Assembly (NCBI GenBank): GCA_012838305.1
Contig: DUPN01000068.1
Span: 1-35,321, forward strand
Direction: 5' to 3'
DNA: 35,321 nucleotides
Origin: Bacillota bacterium
GTDB lineage: Bacteria; Bacillota; Limnochordia; Darwinibacteriales; Darwinibacteriaceae
The translations under genes were made by a program, and so were the position numbers. The notes beneath the pieces are model-generated. The model worked only from the letters and a program-made list of their open reading frames with translations. It did not search any database and had not been told where the DNA came from. Below, piece after piece: positions 26,037-33,991 of the stretch (the first letter of the stretch is position 1; each line of letters begins with the position of its first letter).

Positions 26037-28046
26037 TCAGTTCGTCTTTTCCCGCAAAATCAGGGCAGCTTTTGTTTCCTGGTGTTTCCTCACAGTAATC
26101 AAGGCGGGTGCCGATACATAATCACCTGGCTCGGGCTCTAGCCCGCCCCGCAAGTTTACCCAGGCCTCCGCTCTGTACTCGCCCGGAGGCAGAAACAGCA
26201 TCTTCGAAGCCCCTTGTAGGGGCTTCTCCATTTCAATCACGGGCTCACCATCTTGGGATATCTGGAGTGTGAACGTTTGAATGTTCTTCACGGCCCATTC
26301 CGCATTCACCAAACCATGACCATGCTCGTGATCCCAGCCCACTGCCCCTAGATCCATGGCGGTCGTGGTTAGGATGGAGGGGATACTATGCGGATCAAAT
26401 CCTTGCGACAAGACAAGTCCCGCCACCCCAGAGACCAAAGCCGTAGCAAAGGATGTACCTTCAGTAAAGCTTGGGGGCGCAACCAGATCGAGTTCGGGTC
26501 CATAACAAGAATATCCCGCCCGAGTGGGTAGGGAGGCTGTGGCCTGGATGGCCCCAACTGCCATTACACCGGGGAGGGCAGCAGGGTAATAGATGCTGTC
26601 TGGACCGGCCCCTCTCCTATTATTCCCCGAAGCTGCAATGAGCAGAATGTCTGTTGCCCCAGTGACAAGCTCGACCCGTTTGCGCATGAGGGTTGATTCG
26701 GCCGATTGTCCCAAGGACAGATTGATAATCTGGCAAGGAGATGGGTTGTACAACGTATCATGCAAGCCTGCTGCGTACAAAATACCTTCACTTACCTGAA
26801 AATCAGTGCCTGAACCACTGCTCCTTAATACTTTTATGGGCTGAAGTGTCACATTGGGGATGACCTGACTGATGGTCTGGGCTATCCTGGTGCCATGCAG
26901 ATTGGCATGATCATCATGGGTATTGGGATTGGGTTGATCTGTGCTGAAATTGTAGCCAGGTATTACCTGGACACCAGCGGGAAGTACAGCTGGCATCTGC
27001 TGGAGTCCCGTATCCACCACCGCAATGCGCAGATTCGGATCCCCCGTGGTCACTTGGTGGGCTGCGGGGATGCGGATGTAGTCTAAGTACCAGGGAAGCT
27101 CCGCTGCCTGTCCCCAGGCCTCTGCCACCACAATCCAATTGGGCTCTATGAATAAATGGTCATCGCTGTAGGTACTCCATTTCTCTAAGGACCGGTCACT
27201 GTAAGACTCCGGCTCCACTAGGACCGCTAACAATGATGGAATTTCGCCCTTGATCCTTAGGCCAAGGGCAGCCAGGAGCGGCCGCCTTTGCTCAAAGGAC
27301 TCCCCGCTTCTAAAGTGGACCACTAGGTCCGCATAAGCCATCTCATCACGGGAATCCATGGCCAACCCGAGGGCAAACGACTCCAAAGGAGCAGGGGCAA
27401 AACTGTGTTCGAAGCTCCAGGTTACCTCCAGCAGTCCTGGTTGAACCCCTTCTCCTTTTTCCAGGCCGCTTGGCAGGACTCCCGTCTGCACATAGCGCAG
27501 AGCATAAATGTACGCATACGCCTTGTGATCCGGGTCAGAAAAGGCCCTTTCTCCAGACGCAATCTGCTTCACCCTTTGCCAGAGGACACCATTGCCGCGG
27601 CGTCTCCATACTTCCCAGTTACCGTCAGCATCGAAGTCACATTCCCATGTCAACTCCATCCCACCGGCCAGCGGCCAGGTATGAACCACGTTGTGCGGTC
27701 TGATTTCTGTGGTCTGGGCTTGGACTGGTATTAGCCCCAGAACGACAAATGCTTCCGCCCTCCCCGACACCCTCACCAGCTCACTGGCGGAGAACACCCT
27801 CCCCTCAGCATCCCTGGAAAAGGCTTGGACCCACCAAGAGCCAGACGCTAAGGAAAATGCACAGATCGTATCCGATCCAAGGTCGATCAGATATGTGCGG
27901 CTCTGATTCGTGATCATGACTTCCTGGGTTTCCCCAAGTGTTCCTTGCAGCTCTAGGGAGATCTGCACCGCACCCGAACGCGCCAAAAAGCAACCGGTCA
28001 ACAACGAGGCGATGAGCAGTAAAACGATCAGGCGCTGTCTCTTCAT
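26037..28046 (-). CDS. Subtilisin-family (S8) serine protease, lipoprotein
   Basis: A 669-residue exported protease. The N-terminus is a lipoprotein signal peptide with lipobox LLTGC (Cys19), so it should be anchored outside the membrane. A region of about 300 residues, without recognised domains, precedes the catalytic domain. The S8 domain (about 315-585) has Asp345 (AVVDTG), His384 (NLHGTRIAQ), oxyanion Asn475 (AASGNN) and Ser532 (EGTSFATALVSG). A short C-terminal beta-domain follows (about 590-669: FLPPGEYRAEAWVNL). ATG 28046 overlaps the ung stop as ATGA, so translation is probably coupled. The pro-region/extra domain before the catalytic part is unusually long. Substrates are unknown. 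Confidence 0.9.
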   Translation of the reverse strand: MKRQRLIVLLLIASLLTGCFLARSGAVQISLELQGTLGETQEVMITNQSRTYLIDLGSDTICAFSLASGSWWVQAFSRDAEGRVFSASELVRVSGRAEAFVVLGLIPVQAQTTEIRPHNVVHTWPLAGGMELTWECDFDADGNWEVWRRRGNGVLWQRVKQIASGERAFSDPDHKAYAYIYALRYVQTGVLPSGLEKGEGVQPGLLEVTWSFEHSFAPAPLESFALGLAMDSRDEMAYADLVVHFRSGESFEQRRPLLAALGLRIKGEIPSLLAVLVEPESYSDRSLEKWSTYSDDHLFIEPNWIVVAEAWGQAAELPWYLDYIRIPAAHQVTTGDPNLRIAVVDTGLQQMPAVLPAGVQVIPGYNFSTDQPNPNTHDDHANLHGTRIAQTISQVIPNVTLQPIKVLRSSGSGTDFQVSEGILYAAGLHDTLYNPSPCQIINLSLGQSAESTLMRKRVELVTGATDILLIAASGNNRRGAGPDSIYYPAALPGVMAVGAIQATASLPTRAGYSCYGPELDLVAPPSFTEGTSFATALVSGVAGLVLSQGFDPHSIPSILTTTAMDLGAVGWDHEHGHGLVNAEWAVKNIQTFTLQISQDGEPVIEMEKPLQGASKMLFLPPGEYRAEAWVNLRGGLEPEPGDYVSAPALITVRKHQETKAALILREKTN

Positions 28047-28717
28047 GGATCTACCTTCCAGTTAATGGGTTTTTGGCCAGAGTTGCGCAAGAATATGTTT
28101 GCCTTGGAAAAGTGGCCACAGCCAAAAAAGCCACGGTGCGCCGACAAGGGACTGGGGTGCACGGTTTGCAGGACCAGATGCCTGGAGTCCGTGATCAACG
28201 CTCTCTTGCTTTGCGCATGCCGACCCCAGAGCAAAAAGACTAAGGGCGACTCCTTGCAATTGAGCTGCGTCAAAACGGCATCAGTAAACCGCTCCCAGCC
28301 GCGTCCCTGATGGGAGCCGGCCTGCCCCGCCCGGACGGTAAGTGTGGTGTTCAACAAGAGTACACCTTGGTCCGCCCAAGACTCCAGACAGCCATGCTCC
28401 GGAATATCTAGACCTAGATCCCGGTGTAGCTCCTTGAAAATATTCTGCAGAGAAGGTGGGCAGGGCGTTCCCTTGGGTACGGAAAACGCCAGGCCATGGG
28501 CTTGTCCCTGGCCATGGTAAGGGTCTTGGCCCAGCAGCACAACTTTTGTTTGGGCAAAGGGCGTGCGCTTCAAGGCGGTAAAAATCTGATACATATTTGG
28601 ATACACGGTCTCCTGCCGATACTCACGAAGTAAAAAGCGCCGCAGGTTCTGGTAATAGTCTTGCTCAAACTGGGAGCTCAAACGAGCGTCCCAATCATTT
28701 CCCAAATACACCGCCAA
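28043..28717 (-). CDS. ung: Uracil-DNA glycosylase, family 1
   Basis: Removes uracil from DNA in base excision repair. The 224-residue protein has normal length and all motifs: the water-activating loop GQDPYHG with Asp65, LLLNTTLTVRAG (about 120), FLLWGRHAQ (about 161) and the minor-groove loop HPSPLSAHRGFFG with His187. The start is a TTG at 28717, with AGGTGAT six bases upstream. No ATG is available in frame before the conserved part. It lies six bases after the beta-CASP gene and overlaps the protease gene by four bases (ATGA). Confidence 0.96.
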   Translation of the reverse strand: MAVYLGNDWDARLSSQFEQDYYQNLRRFLLREYRQETVYPNMYQIFTALKRTPFAQTKVVLLGQDPYHGQGQAHGLAFSVPKGTPCPPSLQNIFKELHRDLGLDIPEHGCLESWADQGVLLLNTTLTVRAGQAGSHQGRGWERFTDAVLTQLNCKESPLVFLLWGRHAQSKRALITDSRHLVLQTVHPSPLSAHRGFFGCGHFSKANIFLRNSGQKPINWKVDP

Positions 28718-28723
28718 TTGTCA

Positions 28724-30865
28724 TCACCTGCCTTGACTACAATCCACCAGTTGATCGAAGGCGCTCTGCACCGCTTCCTCGCCGTTACTGAGCACCGTTA
28801 TGGTCCAAAGATCCTGCAGATCGGCACCAAAGATAACATGGGCTCCAGGGGCCTTCCCCTCTACAGTGTAGAACCCTGGAATCTTGGAGTGTTGATAGGA
28901 CGCAAGAAGAGTCTGCATCACCTTGGGCGGCAAATAGTCCCCGCGGGCGAGAACACCCCATAGCCGCCTGAGGTCATGGGCTGTGGAGAACAGTTGGGGC
29001 TTGAGGCCCTCGGCCAAAATTGCGTAGACATTGTCCACCGTCTCCCCCGTTTTGATCCTGGTATATCCTGTGGCGGCCAAAGCCGGTCTCTGGTCCAGAA
29101 AATGGTAGGCAGACTGTCCCAGTTGCACAGGTCGCAATACTTCCTCGGTGACAATGTCCCAAGGCTCTTGGTCAGGGACAAGGCGTCGCAGCTCTTCTTC
29201 CCAGACTATGTCCGCATCCCACTTGACTGGTCTATCCTGGTCCAAACGGCCGCTGTCCATCAGGCGCGCCAGGGCCAGTTTGGCAAAGAAATCCCGGGCC
29301 GATCCCAGATTGAACAGAGTGAAGAAGGTATTGTCCACCTTGTAGCGACGATCCGCTAGACCATAGACGGCACGATATTCGATGCTTGCATCCCTCGTCA
29401 CCTGCACAACGCCGGCAAAGGCATCATGCACATGACAGCTCCGATAGTAGCTGTCCCAGGTGCTAATTCCCTCCGCCCCCTTCAGATCAAAACTCTCATC
29501 CATTTTCGGAACGACAACGGGCACTTTCAGTTCCTCGTGGATGATTTTTGCAAAGCCATGGCAACTCTCTTTCTCGCCATGGGTTACAAAAACGCGGCCG
29601 ATATGACGAAAACGCCGCAGCCAATTCAGAAGTGCCCTTTGATCGGCATGGGCTGAAAAACCAGAAATTGTCTCAATGGCTGCCTCCACCCGCACTTCTT
29701 CCCCATGGATACGAACCTTCTTGGCGCCATCTTGCAGGCGGCGTCCCAACGTGCCCTCAGCCTGGTAACCCACGAGCAGGACCGTGGCCGACTTGCGCCA
29801 GAGGTTATGTTTCAGATGATGTTTAATACGGCCCGCATCAGCCATCCCGCTTGCCGAGATTATCACCAAACCCCCGCTGACAGAATTGAGGCGCATGGAT
29901 TCCTGCACGCTCTCGGTGTAGTGCACATGAGGCGATTCAAAGGGAGAACGCCCTGCTTGGATCATGGTGCGGGTTTCGTAGTCGAAGAAACCAGCGTGCT
30001 TTTGGAACACCTCTGTGGCCTTTGTGGCTAAAGGGCTGTCGATATAGACGTTCAAAGGAGGAATGAGTCCATCATCCTGGAGTACTCCCAGACTATACAG
30101 GAGATCCTGTGTGCGGCCGAGGGCAAAGGCTGGTATTAAGAGATTGCCGCCCCGCTGCATGGTGGCCTTAACCACCTCGGCGAGGTGCTCTAGCCGACCC
30201 TCCCTGTCTTCATGAATCCTTGTGCCATAGGTGGATTCAATAACAAGAACATCTGCTTCTGTTATAAAGGTAGGATCCTGCACAATGGGTTGGCCCATGT
30301 TGCCGAGATCTCCAGAGAACACCAGTTTACTCCGTTTTTCGTCCCCGACCCACAGCTCGATAGTGGCGGCCCCGAGGATATGCCCCGCATCCCGAAATCG
30401 CAAGCGAAAAGCGGGCAAAATCTCCACTTCTTCATCATAGACCATGCGTCTAAACTGCTTCATGGTCCGATCCGCATCATCCACTGTATAGATTGGTACC
30501 AGGGGCTCCTGACCGCGCCTCAGGCGCTTGCGATTCTTCCGCTCCACCTCTGTTTCCTGGATGTGACCGGAATCAGCTAACATGATGGAGCAAAGATCCG
30601 CAGTCACGGCCGTGGCGTAAATCGGACCTTTAAACCCCTGCTTGACCAGTTTGGGGAGCAAACCACTGTGATCAATATGGGCATGGGTCAGAATCACCGC
30701 GTCAATCCCACTGGGCTCAAAGGGGAAATCCCCATAGTTCCGCTGTTTAAGCTCCTGGGGTCCATGGAAGAGACCGCAATCCACCAAGACCTGCCTACCA
30801 TGGGAAGTAACTAGGTAGCAGGCGCCGCTGGTCGTCTCCGCTGCACCCAAGAATTGAATCTTCAT
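28724..30865 (-). CDS. Metallo-beta-lactamase/beta-CASP RNase-like protein fused to a degenerate serine-hydrolase domain
   Basis: A 713-residue protein. Residues 1-455 form an MBL fold with an inserted beta-CASP domain. Visible motifs are the metal-binding THAHIDH (60-66), DAGHILGAA (about 159), FSGDLGN (about 183), IESTYGTR (about 209), IISASGMADAGR (about 335), SGFSAHADQ (401-409) and VTHGE (427-431), as in bacterial Ysh1-type RNases. Residues about 481-705 are extra. They read like the start and end of a class C beta-lactamase-like domain: FAGVVQVTRDASIEYRAVYG, FTLFNLGS (about 514-522), MDSGRLDQDRPV, then LFSTAHDLRRLW and ITVLSNGEEA. The SxxK motif is SARD (522-525), so the catalytic Lys is absent. 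ATG 30865 follows GAGGAGG; the longer frame only shadows galM. Confidence 0.85.
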   Translation of the reverse strand: MKIQFLGAAETTSGACYLVTSHGRQVLVDCGLFHGPQELKQRNYGDFPFEPSGIDAVILTHAHIDHSGLLPKLVKQGFKGPIYATAVTADLCSIMLADSGHIQETEVERKNRKRLRRGQEPLVPIYTVDDADRTMKQFRRMVYDEEVEILPAFRLRFRDAGHILGAATIELWVGDEKRSKLVFSGDLGNMGQPIVQDPTFITEADVLVIESTYGTRIHEDREGRLEHLAEVVKATMQRGGNLLIPAFALGRTQDLLYSLGVLQDDGLIPPLNVYIDSPLATKATEVFQKHAGFFDYETRTMIQAGRSPFESPHVHYTESVQESMRLNSVSGGLVIISASGMADAGRIKHHLKHNLWRKSATVLLVGYQAEGTLGRRLQDGAKKVRIHGEEVRVEAAIETISGFSAHADQRALLNWLRRFRHIGRVFVTHGEKESCHGFAKIIHEELKVPVVVPKMDESFDLKGAEGISTWDSYYRSCHVHDAFAGVVQVTRDASIEYRAVYGLADRRYKVDNTFFTLFNLGSARDFFAKLALARLMDSGRLDQDRPVKWDADIVWEEELRRLVPDQEPWDIVTEEVLRPVQLGQSAYHFLDQRPALAATGYTRIKTGETVDNVYAILAEGLKPQLFSTAHDLRRLWGVLARGDYLPPKVMQTLLASYQHSKIPGFYTVEGKAPGAHVIFGADLQDLWTITVLSNGEEAVQSAFDQLVDCSQGR

Positions 30866-30885
30866 GGAACTGCCTCCTCTTCCCG

Positions 30886-31920
30886 TCACAACCCTTCGGG
30901 TAAGAAATCGTAGATTGTGGAATGTTCGTAACGTTCGCCGGCCCGCAAAATGGGGCTGGGGAAATGGGAAAAACGCATGCTGTTGGGGTAGTATTGCGTC
31001 TCCAAACACAGTCCGGACCTGCGGGGATGCAAAGCGGTCTTCAGAAAATTCCCGCTGTAAAATTGGATTCCAGGTTTGGTGGTCCATACCTCTAGGGCGC
31101 GTCCTGAAGGCCCATGCTCCACGCGGGCGGCCTTCTCTAGACCCTTGCCGCTGCGGCGGATAATCCAGTTATGATCATACCCCTGGCCAAACCGAACTTG
31201 ATCATGCTCGTTGTCGATGCGAGCTCCAATCGGAGTCAAAGTCCGGAAATCCAAGGGGGTTCCCTCCACTTTATAGATCTCTCCCGTGGGTAAACACTCT
31301 GCATTGATGGGAGTAAAAAAGTCCGAGTATAATTGCAGCTCATGCTGGAGAATCAGCCCTTCACCCTGCCCGGCTAAGTTGAAGTAAGCATGATTGGTCA
31401 GGTTAACCACGGTATCTCGATCGCTTGTAGCCACGTAATCGATGCGCAAAGCACCAGCGGAACTCGGCGAATACGTCACCTCTACCTCAAGATTGCCAGG
31501 ATAGCCTTCTTCCCCATCGGGACTAAAATAGCGGAGTTGCAGAGCTTCGCCATGCTCTCCTTGAACAACCCGGGGTTCCCAAACCACCTTACCAAAGCCC
31601 CCGGGCCCACCGTGAAGATGATTGCGTCCGTCGTTGGCCGCCAAATCATAGCGGATCCCATTGAGTTTGAATTGCGCCCCTTCAATGCGATTGGCATGCC
31701 GCCCCACCAATACACCGAGGGAACTCGTACAATCTACATAGCCTTGCAGACTGTCATATCCCAGGACCACATCACGCAAGACACCATCCTTGTCGGGAAC
31801 ATACAAACCCACCAAGGCCCCGCCAAAGTTGGTGATTTCAGCTCGGCAGCCCCGGCCTAACTCCATCGTGAACAGCTCAATTGAGCGCCCCCCATAGATA
31901 CCCCAACTTTTTCGTTCCAT
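30886..31920 (-). CDS. galM: Aldose 1-epimerase (mutarotase)
   Basis: Interconverts alpha and beta anomers of hexoses. The 344-residue protein has the galactose mutarotase-like beta-sandwich with LGVLVGRHANRIEGAQF (about 68), NHLHGGPGGFGKVVW (about 101), TVVNLTNHAYFNLAGQG (about 172, catalytic His), GYDHNWI (about 252) and catalytic-Glu region CLETQYYPNSMRF (about 310). ATG 31920 is chosen because GGAGGGAG lies just upstream; an in-frame ATG at 31941 lacks any ribosome site and would engulf this one. It leads the operon with beta-CASP, ung and protease genes and is divergent from the ABC importer, which fits a role in sugar use. Confidence 0.93.
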   Translation of the reverse strand: MERKSWGIYGGRSIELFTMELGRGCRAEITNFGGALVGLYVPDKDGVLRDVVLGYDSLQGYVDCTSSLGVLVGRHANRIEGAQFKLNGIRYDLAANDGRNHLHGGPGGFGKVVWEPRVVQGEHGEALQLRYFSPDGEEGYPGNLEVEVTYSPSSAGALRIDYVATSDRDTVVNLTNHAYFNLAGQGEGLILQHELQLYSDFFTPINAECLPTGEIYKVEGTPLDFRTLTPIGARIDNEHDQVRFGQGYDHNWIIRRSGKGLEKAARVEHGPSGRALEVWTTKPGIQFYSGNFLKTALHPRRSGLCLETQYYPNSMRFSHFPSPILRAGERYEHSTIYDFLPEGL

Positions 31921-31972
31921 TCGACTCCCTCCAACTCTCATATTTTTCTAAGTTTTGATCTTGTGAAAGGTT

Positions 31973-32019
31973 TTTTGCGATCACTAGGAGAATGTATTTA
32001 TTCCAGTCAGTTCGCAAAA
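31973..32019. promoter_or_regulatory. Inverted repeat between galM and the ABC importer, possible operator
   Basis: TTTTGCGA (31973-31980) and TCGCAAAA (32012-32019) are perfect 8-base inverted copies 31 bases apart. GATCTTGTGA (from 31957) resembles the minus-strand reading GATCTTTTGCGA of the right copy. TTGCGA in each copy could also serve as a weak -35 toward the opposite gene. The regulator is unknown, and neither promoter is convincing enough to list. Confidence 0.35.
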
Positions 32020-32075
32020 GATCCAGGGAATTCCTGCCTCAATGCCGAAGGTTGGGTTGAAAAGGAGGACGCGCT

Positions 32076-33050
32076 GTGCTTAGAATCCCCATGGAGATGA
32101 AAACCAAGAAGTATTGGAAACAGACGTTCGAGGCTTATATGTACCTTCTTCCGGCCTTCATCATCCTGGGTATGTTCAGCTTCTACCCGGTAGTCAAATC
32201 CATTTATATGAGTTTCTTTGACTGGAGCCTACTTAGGGAGAGGCAGTACTTTGTGGGACTAGAAAACTACGAGAGAATCCTGGGCGATTCTGTCTTCCGC
32301 ACAGCCATTTCCAACACGTTGCGCTATGTGATCGCCTATGTGCCTCTGTCCATTTCCCTCGGCCTGATTGTTGCCGTCCTGCTAAATTCGAAGATCCGCT
32401 TCCGCGGCCCCTTGCGGGTAGCCTATTTCCTGCCTTGGGTCACCTCCTCGGTGGCCATCTCCATGGTATGGCGTTGGATTTATAACCAGCATTACGGATT
32501 GTTGAATATGATGCTAGCCGGACTGTCCAGTGTGGTCAACACTGTGGTGGAGTTTGTCACCTTAGGACATGTCTCCGGCCTGTGGCAGTTCAGCAACCCC
32601 AACTGGCTCATGGAACCCAGGTGGACAATCATCAATATCGTCATCATCAGTGTCTGGCAAAGCATGGGCTATAACATGATCATTTTCTTGGCTGGTTTGC
32701 AGAATATACCCCATGAACTCTATGAGGCGGCCCAAGTGGATGGTGCCAGCCCCTGGCAGAGCTTCTGGAAGATCACCTTGCCCTTGATCTCCCCCACCAC
32801 CTTTTTTATCTCTATCATCTCCATCATTGGCGCCTTCAAGCTGTTTACCGAAATCTATGTACTCTACACAGGGCGCCCAGGCCCGGTCAATAGCGGCATG
32901 ACCATCGTCTACTACGTCTACCGCAATGCCTTTGAGCGCTATCGCATGGGCTACGCATCTGCTGCAGCCTATATTCTCTTTGCCATCATCTTCATTTTCA
33001 CTCTTGTTCAAATGCGAGCGTCGCGACGCAGAATTCATTATGGTTCGTAA
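32076..33050 (+). CDS. Carbohydrate ABC transporter permease 1 (MalF/UgpA type)
   Basis: A 324-residue inner-membrane permease of the CUT1 family with six or seven spans. The cytoplasmic EAA loop EAAQVDGASPWQSFWKITLPLISP (around residues 222-245) contacts the ATPase. The typical N-terminus is AYMYLLPAFIILGMFSFYPVVKSIYMSF. The start is GTG 32076, seven bases after AAAGGAGG. It is followed 13 bases later by the second permease and then by the binding protein. No ATPase gene is seen, so a shared MsmX-like ATPase encoded elsewhere probably powers it. The substrate is unproven; galM next door suggests a sugar or oligosaccharide. Confidence 0.92.
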   Translation: MLRIPMEMKTKKYWKQTFEAYMYLLPAFIILGMFSFYPVVKSIYMSFFDWSLLRERQYFVGLENYERILGDSVFRTAISNTLRYVIAYVPLSISLGLIVAVLLNSKIRFRGPLRVAYFLPWVTSSVAISMVWRWIYNQHYGLLNMMLAGLSSVVNTVVEFVTLGHVSGLWQFSNPNWLMEPRWTIINIVIISVWQSMGYNMIIFLAGLQNIPHELYEAAQVDGASPWQSFWKITLPLISPTTFFISIISIIGAFKLFTEIYVLYTGRPGPVNSGMTIVYYVYRNAFERYRMGYASAAAYILFAIIFIFTLVQMRASRRRIHYGS

Positions 33051-33063
33051 GGAGGGCCGCCAG

Positions 33064-33918
33064 ATGTTAGCAGAACAGCAGATGTGGCAATATCGCGTGG
33101 CAAAACACCTAAGGCGCGGAGTGCTCTATACCGTACTTTTGGCCGGAGCAGTAATCATGATGCTCCCCTTCATCTGGATGATCACCAGCTCCATCAAGGC
33201 GCCCCATGAAATGACCTTGCGGACCATTCAATGGCTTCCTGCCGTTCCTCAGTGGCAAAACTACAAAATCGCCTGGGAAGCAGCACCCTTTGAAATCTAT
33301 TTCCAGAATAGCTTTTTGATCGCCATTACGGTCATGTTCATCGAAGTGATCTTCAGTTCTCTCGCCGCCTATGCCTTTGCTAAGCTCAACTTCTTCGGCA
33401 AGAACTTCCTGTTTCTCCTGTTTTTGGGAACGATGATGATCCCCGGTGAAGTGATGCTTATTCCCAACTATATCACCATGGTTAACTTCGGTTGGGTGGA
33501 TACCTATTGGGCCTTGATTGTCCCCTGGACGGTAAGTGTGTTCAGCATTTTCCTGCTACGTCAGTTTTTCTTAAGTATCCCCCACGAACTCTTCGAGGCG
33601 GCCATACTCGATGGCTGCAGCAAACTCAAGTACCTAATCACAGTTATGCTGCCGCTGTCCAAACCGGCTTTGGTCACGGTGATGCTCTTTAAGTTCATTG
33701 GCAGCTGGAACTCCTTTTTGTGGGTTCTGATTATGACCAATACACCAGCGATGCGCACCATCCCCGTGGGGCTAACCTATTTTGTGAGCGACGTGGGTTC
33801 CTATTACAACTATCTGATGGCGGCATCCACTTTTGCCATGGCACCGATCCTCATTCTCTTTCTGCTGCTCCAAAAGCAGTTTATTCAAGGTATTGCCCGT
33901 ACAGGCTTGAAAGGATAA
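33064..33918 (+). CDS. Carbohydrate ABC transporter permease 2 (MalG/UgpE type)
   Basis: The 284-residue partner permease with about six membrane spans. The EAA loop is EAAILDGCSKLKYLITVMLPLSKP (about 178-201). The first span PFIWMITSSIKAPHE and the phrase GTMMIPGEVMLIPNYI are typical of the CUT1 second permease. ATG 33064 lies eight bases after AAGGAGG; the frame is open back to 32926 only by overlapping the first permease. It ends GIARTGLKG, normal for this family. Confidence 0.93.
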   Translation: MLAEQQMWQYRVAKHLRRGVLYTVLLAGAVIMMLPFIWMITSSIKAPHEMTLRTIQWLPAVPQWQNYKIAWEAAPFEIYFQNSFLIAITVMFIEVIFSSLAAYAFAKLNFFGKNFLFLLFLGTMMIPGEVMLIPNYITMVNFGWVDTYWALIVPWTVSVFSIFLLRQFFLSIPHELFEAAILDGCSKLKYLITVMLPLSKPALVTVMLFKFIGSWNSFLWVLIMTNTPAMRTIPVGLTYFVSDVGSYYNYLMAASTFAMAPILILFLLLQKQFIQGIARTGLKG

Positions 33919-33991
33919 CAGGGAGGTGGGTACGGACAGAAACGGTTTTGTTCCAGGCTAGAAAGATCAATATTAAGAGGAGAGTGTTAAC

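Noticed and set aside
30866-31087. N-terminal extension of the beta-CASP frame
   Set aside because: It lies over the 3' end of galM in another frame; a good Shine-Dalgarno marks the start at 30865.
32562-33038. 158-residue minus-strand frame inside permease 1
   Set aside because: Acidic, low-complexity complement of transmembrane codons, with the EAA-loop permease clearly in the sense frame.
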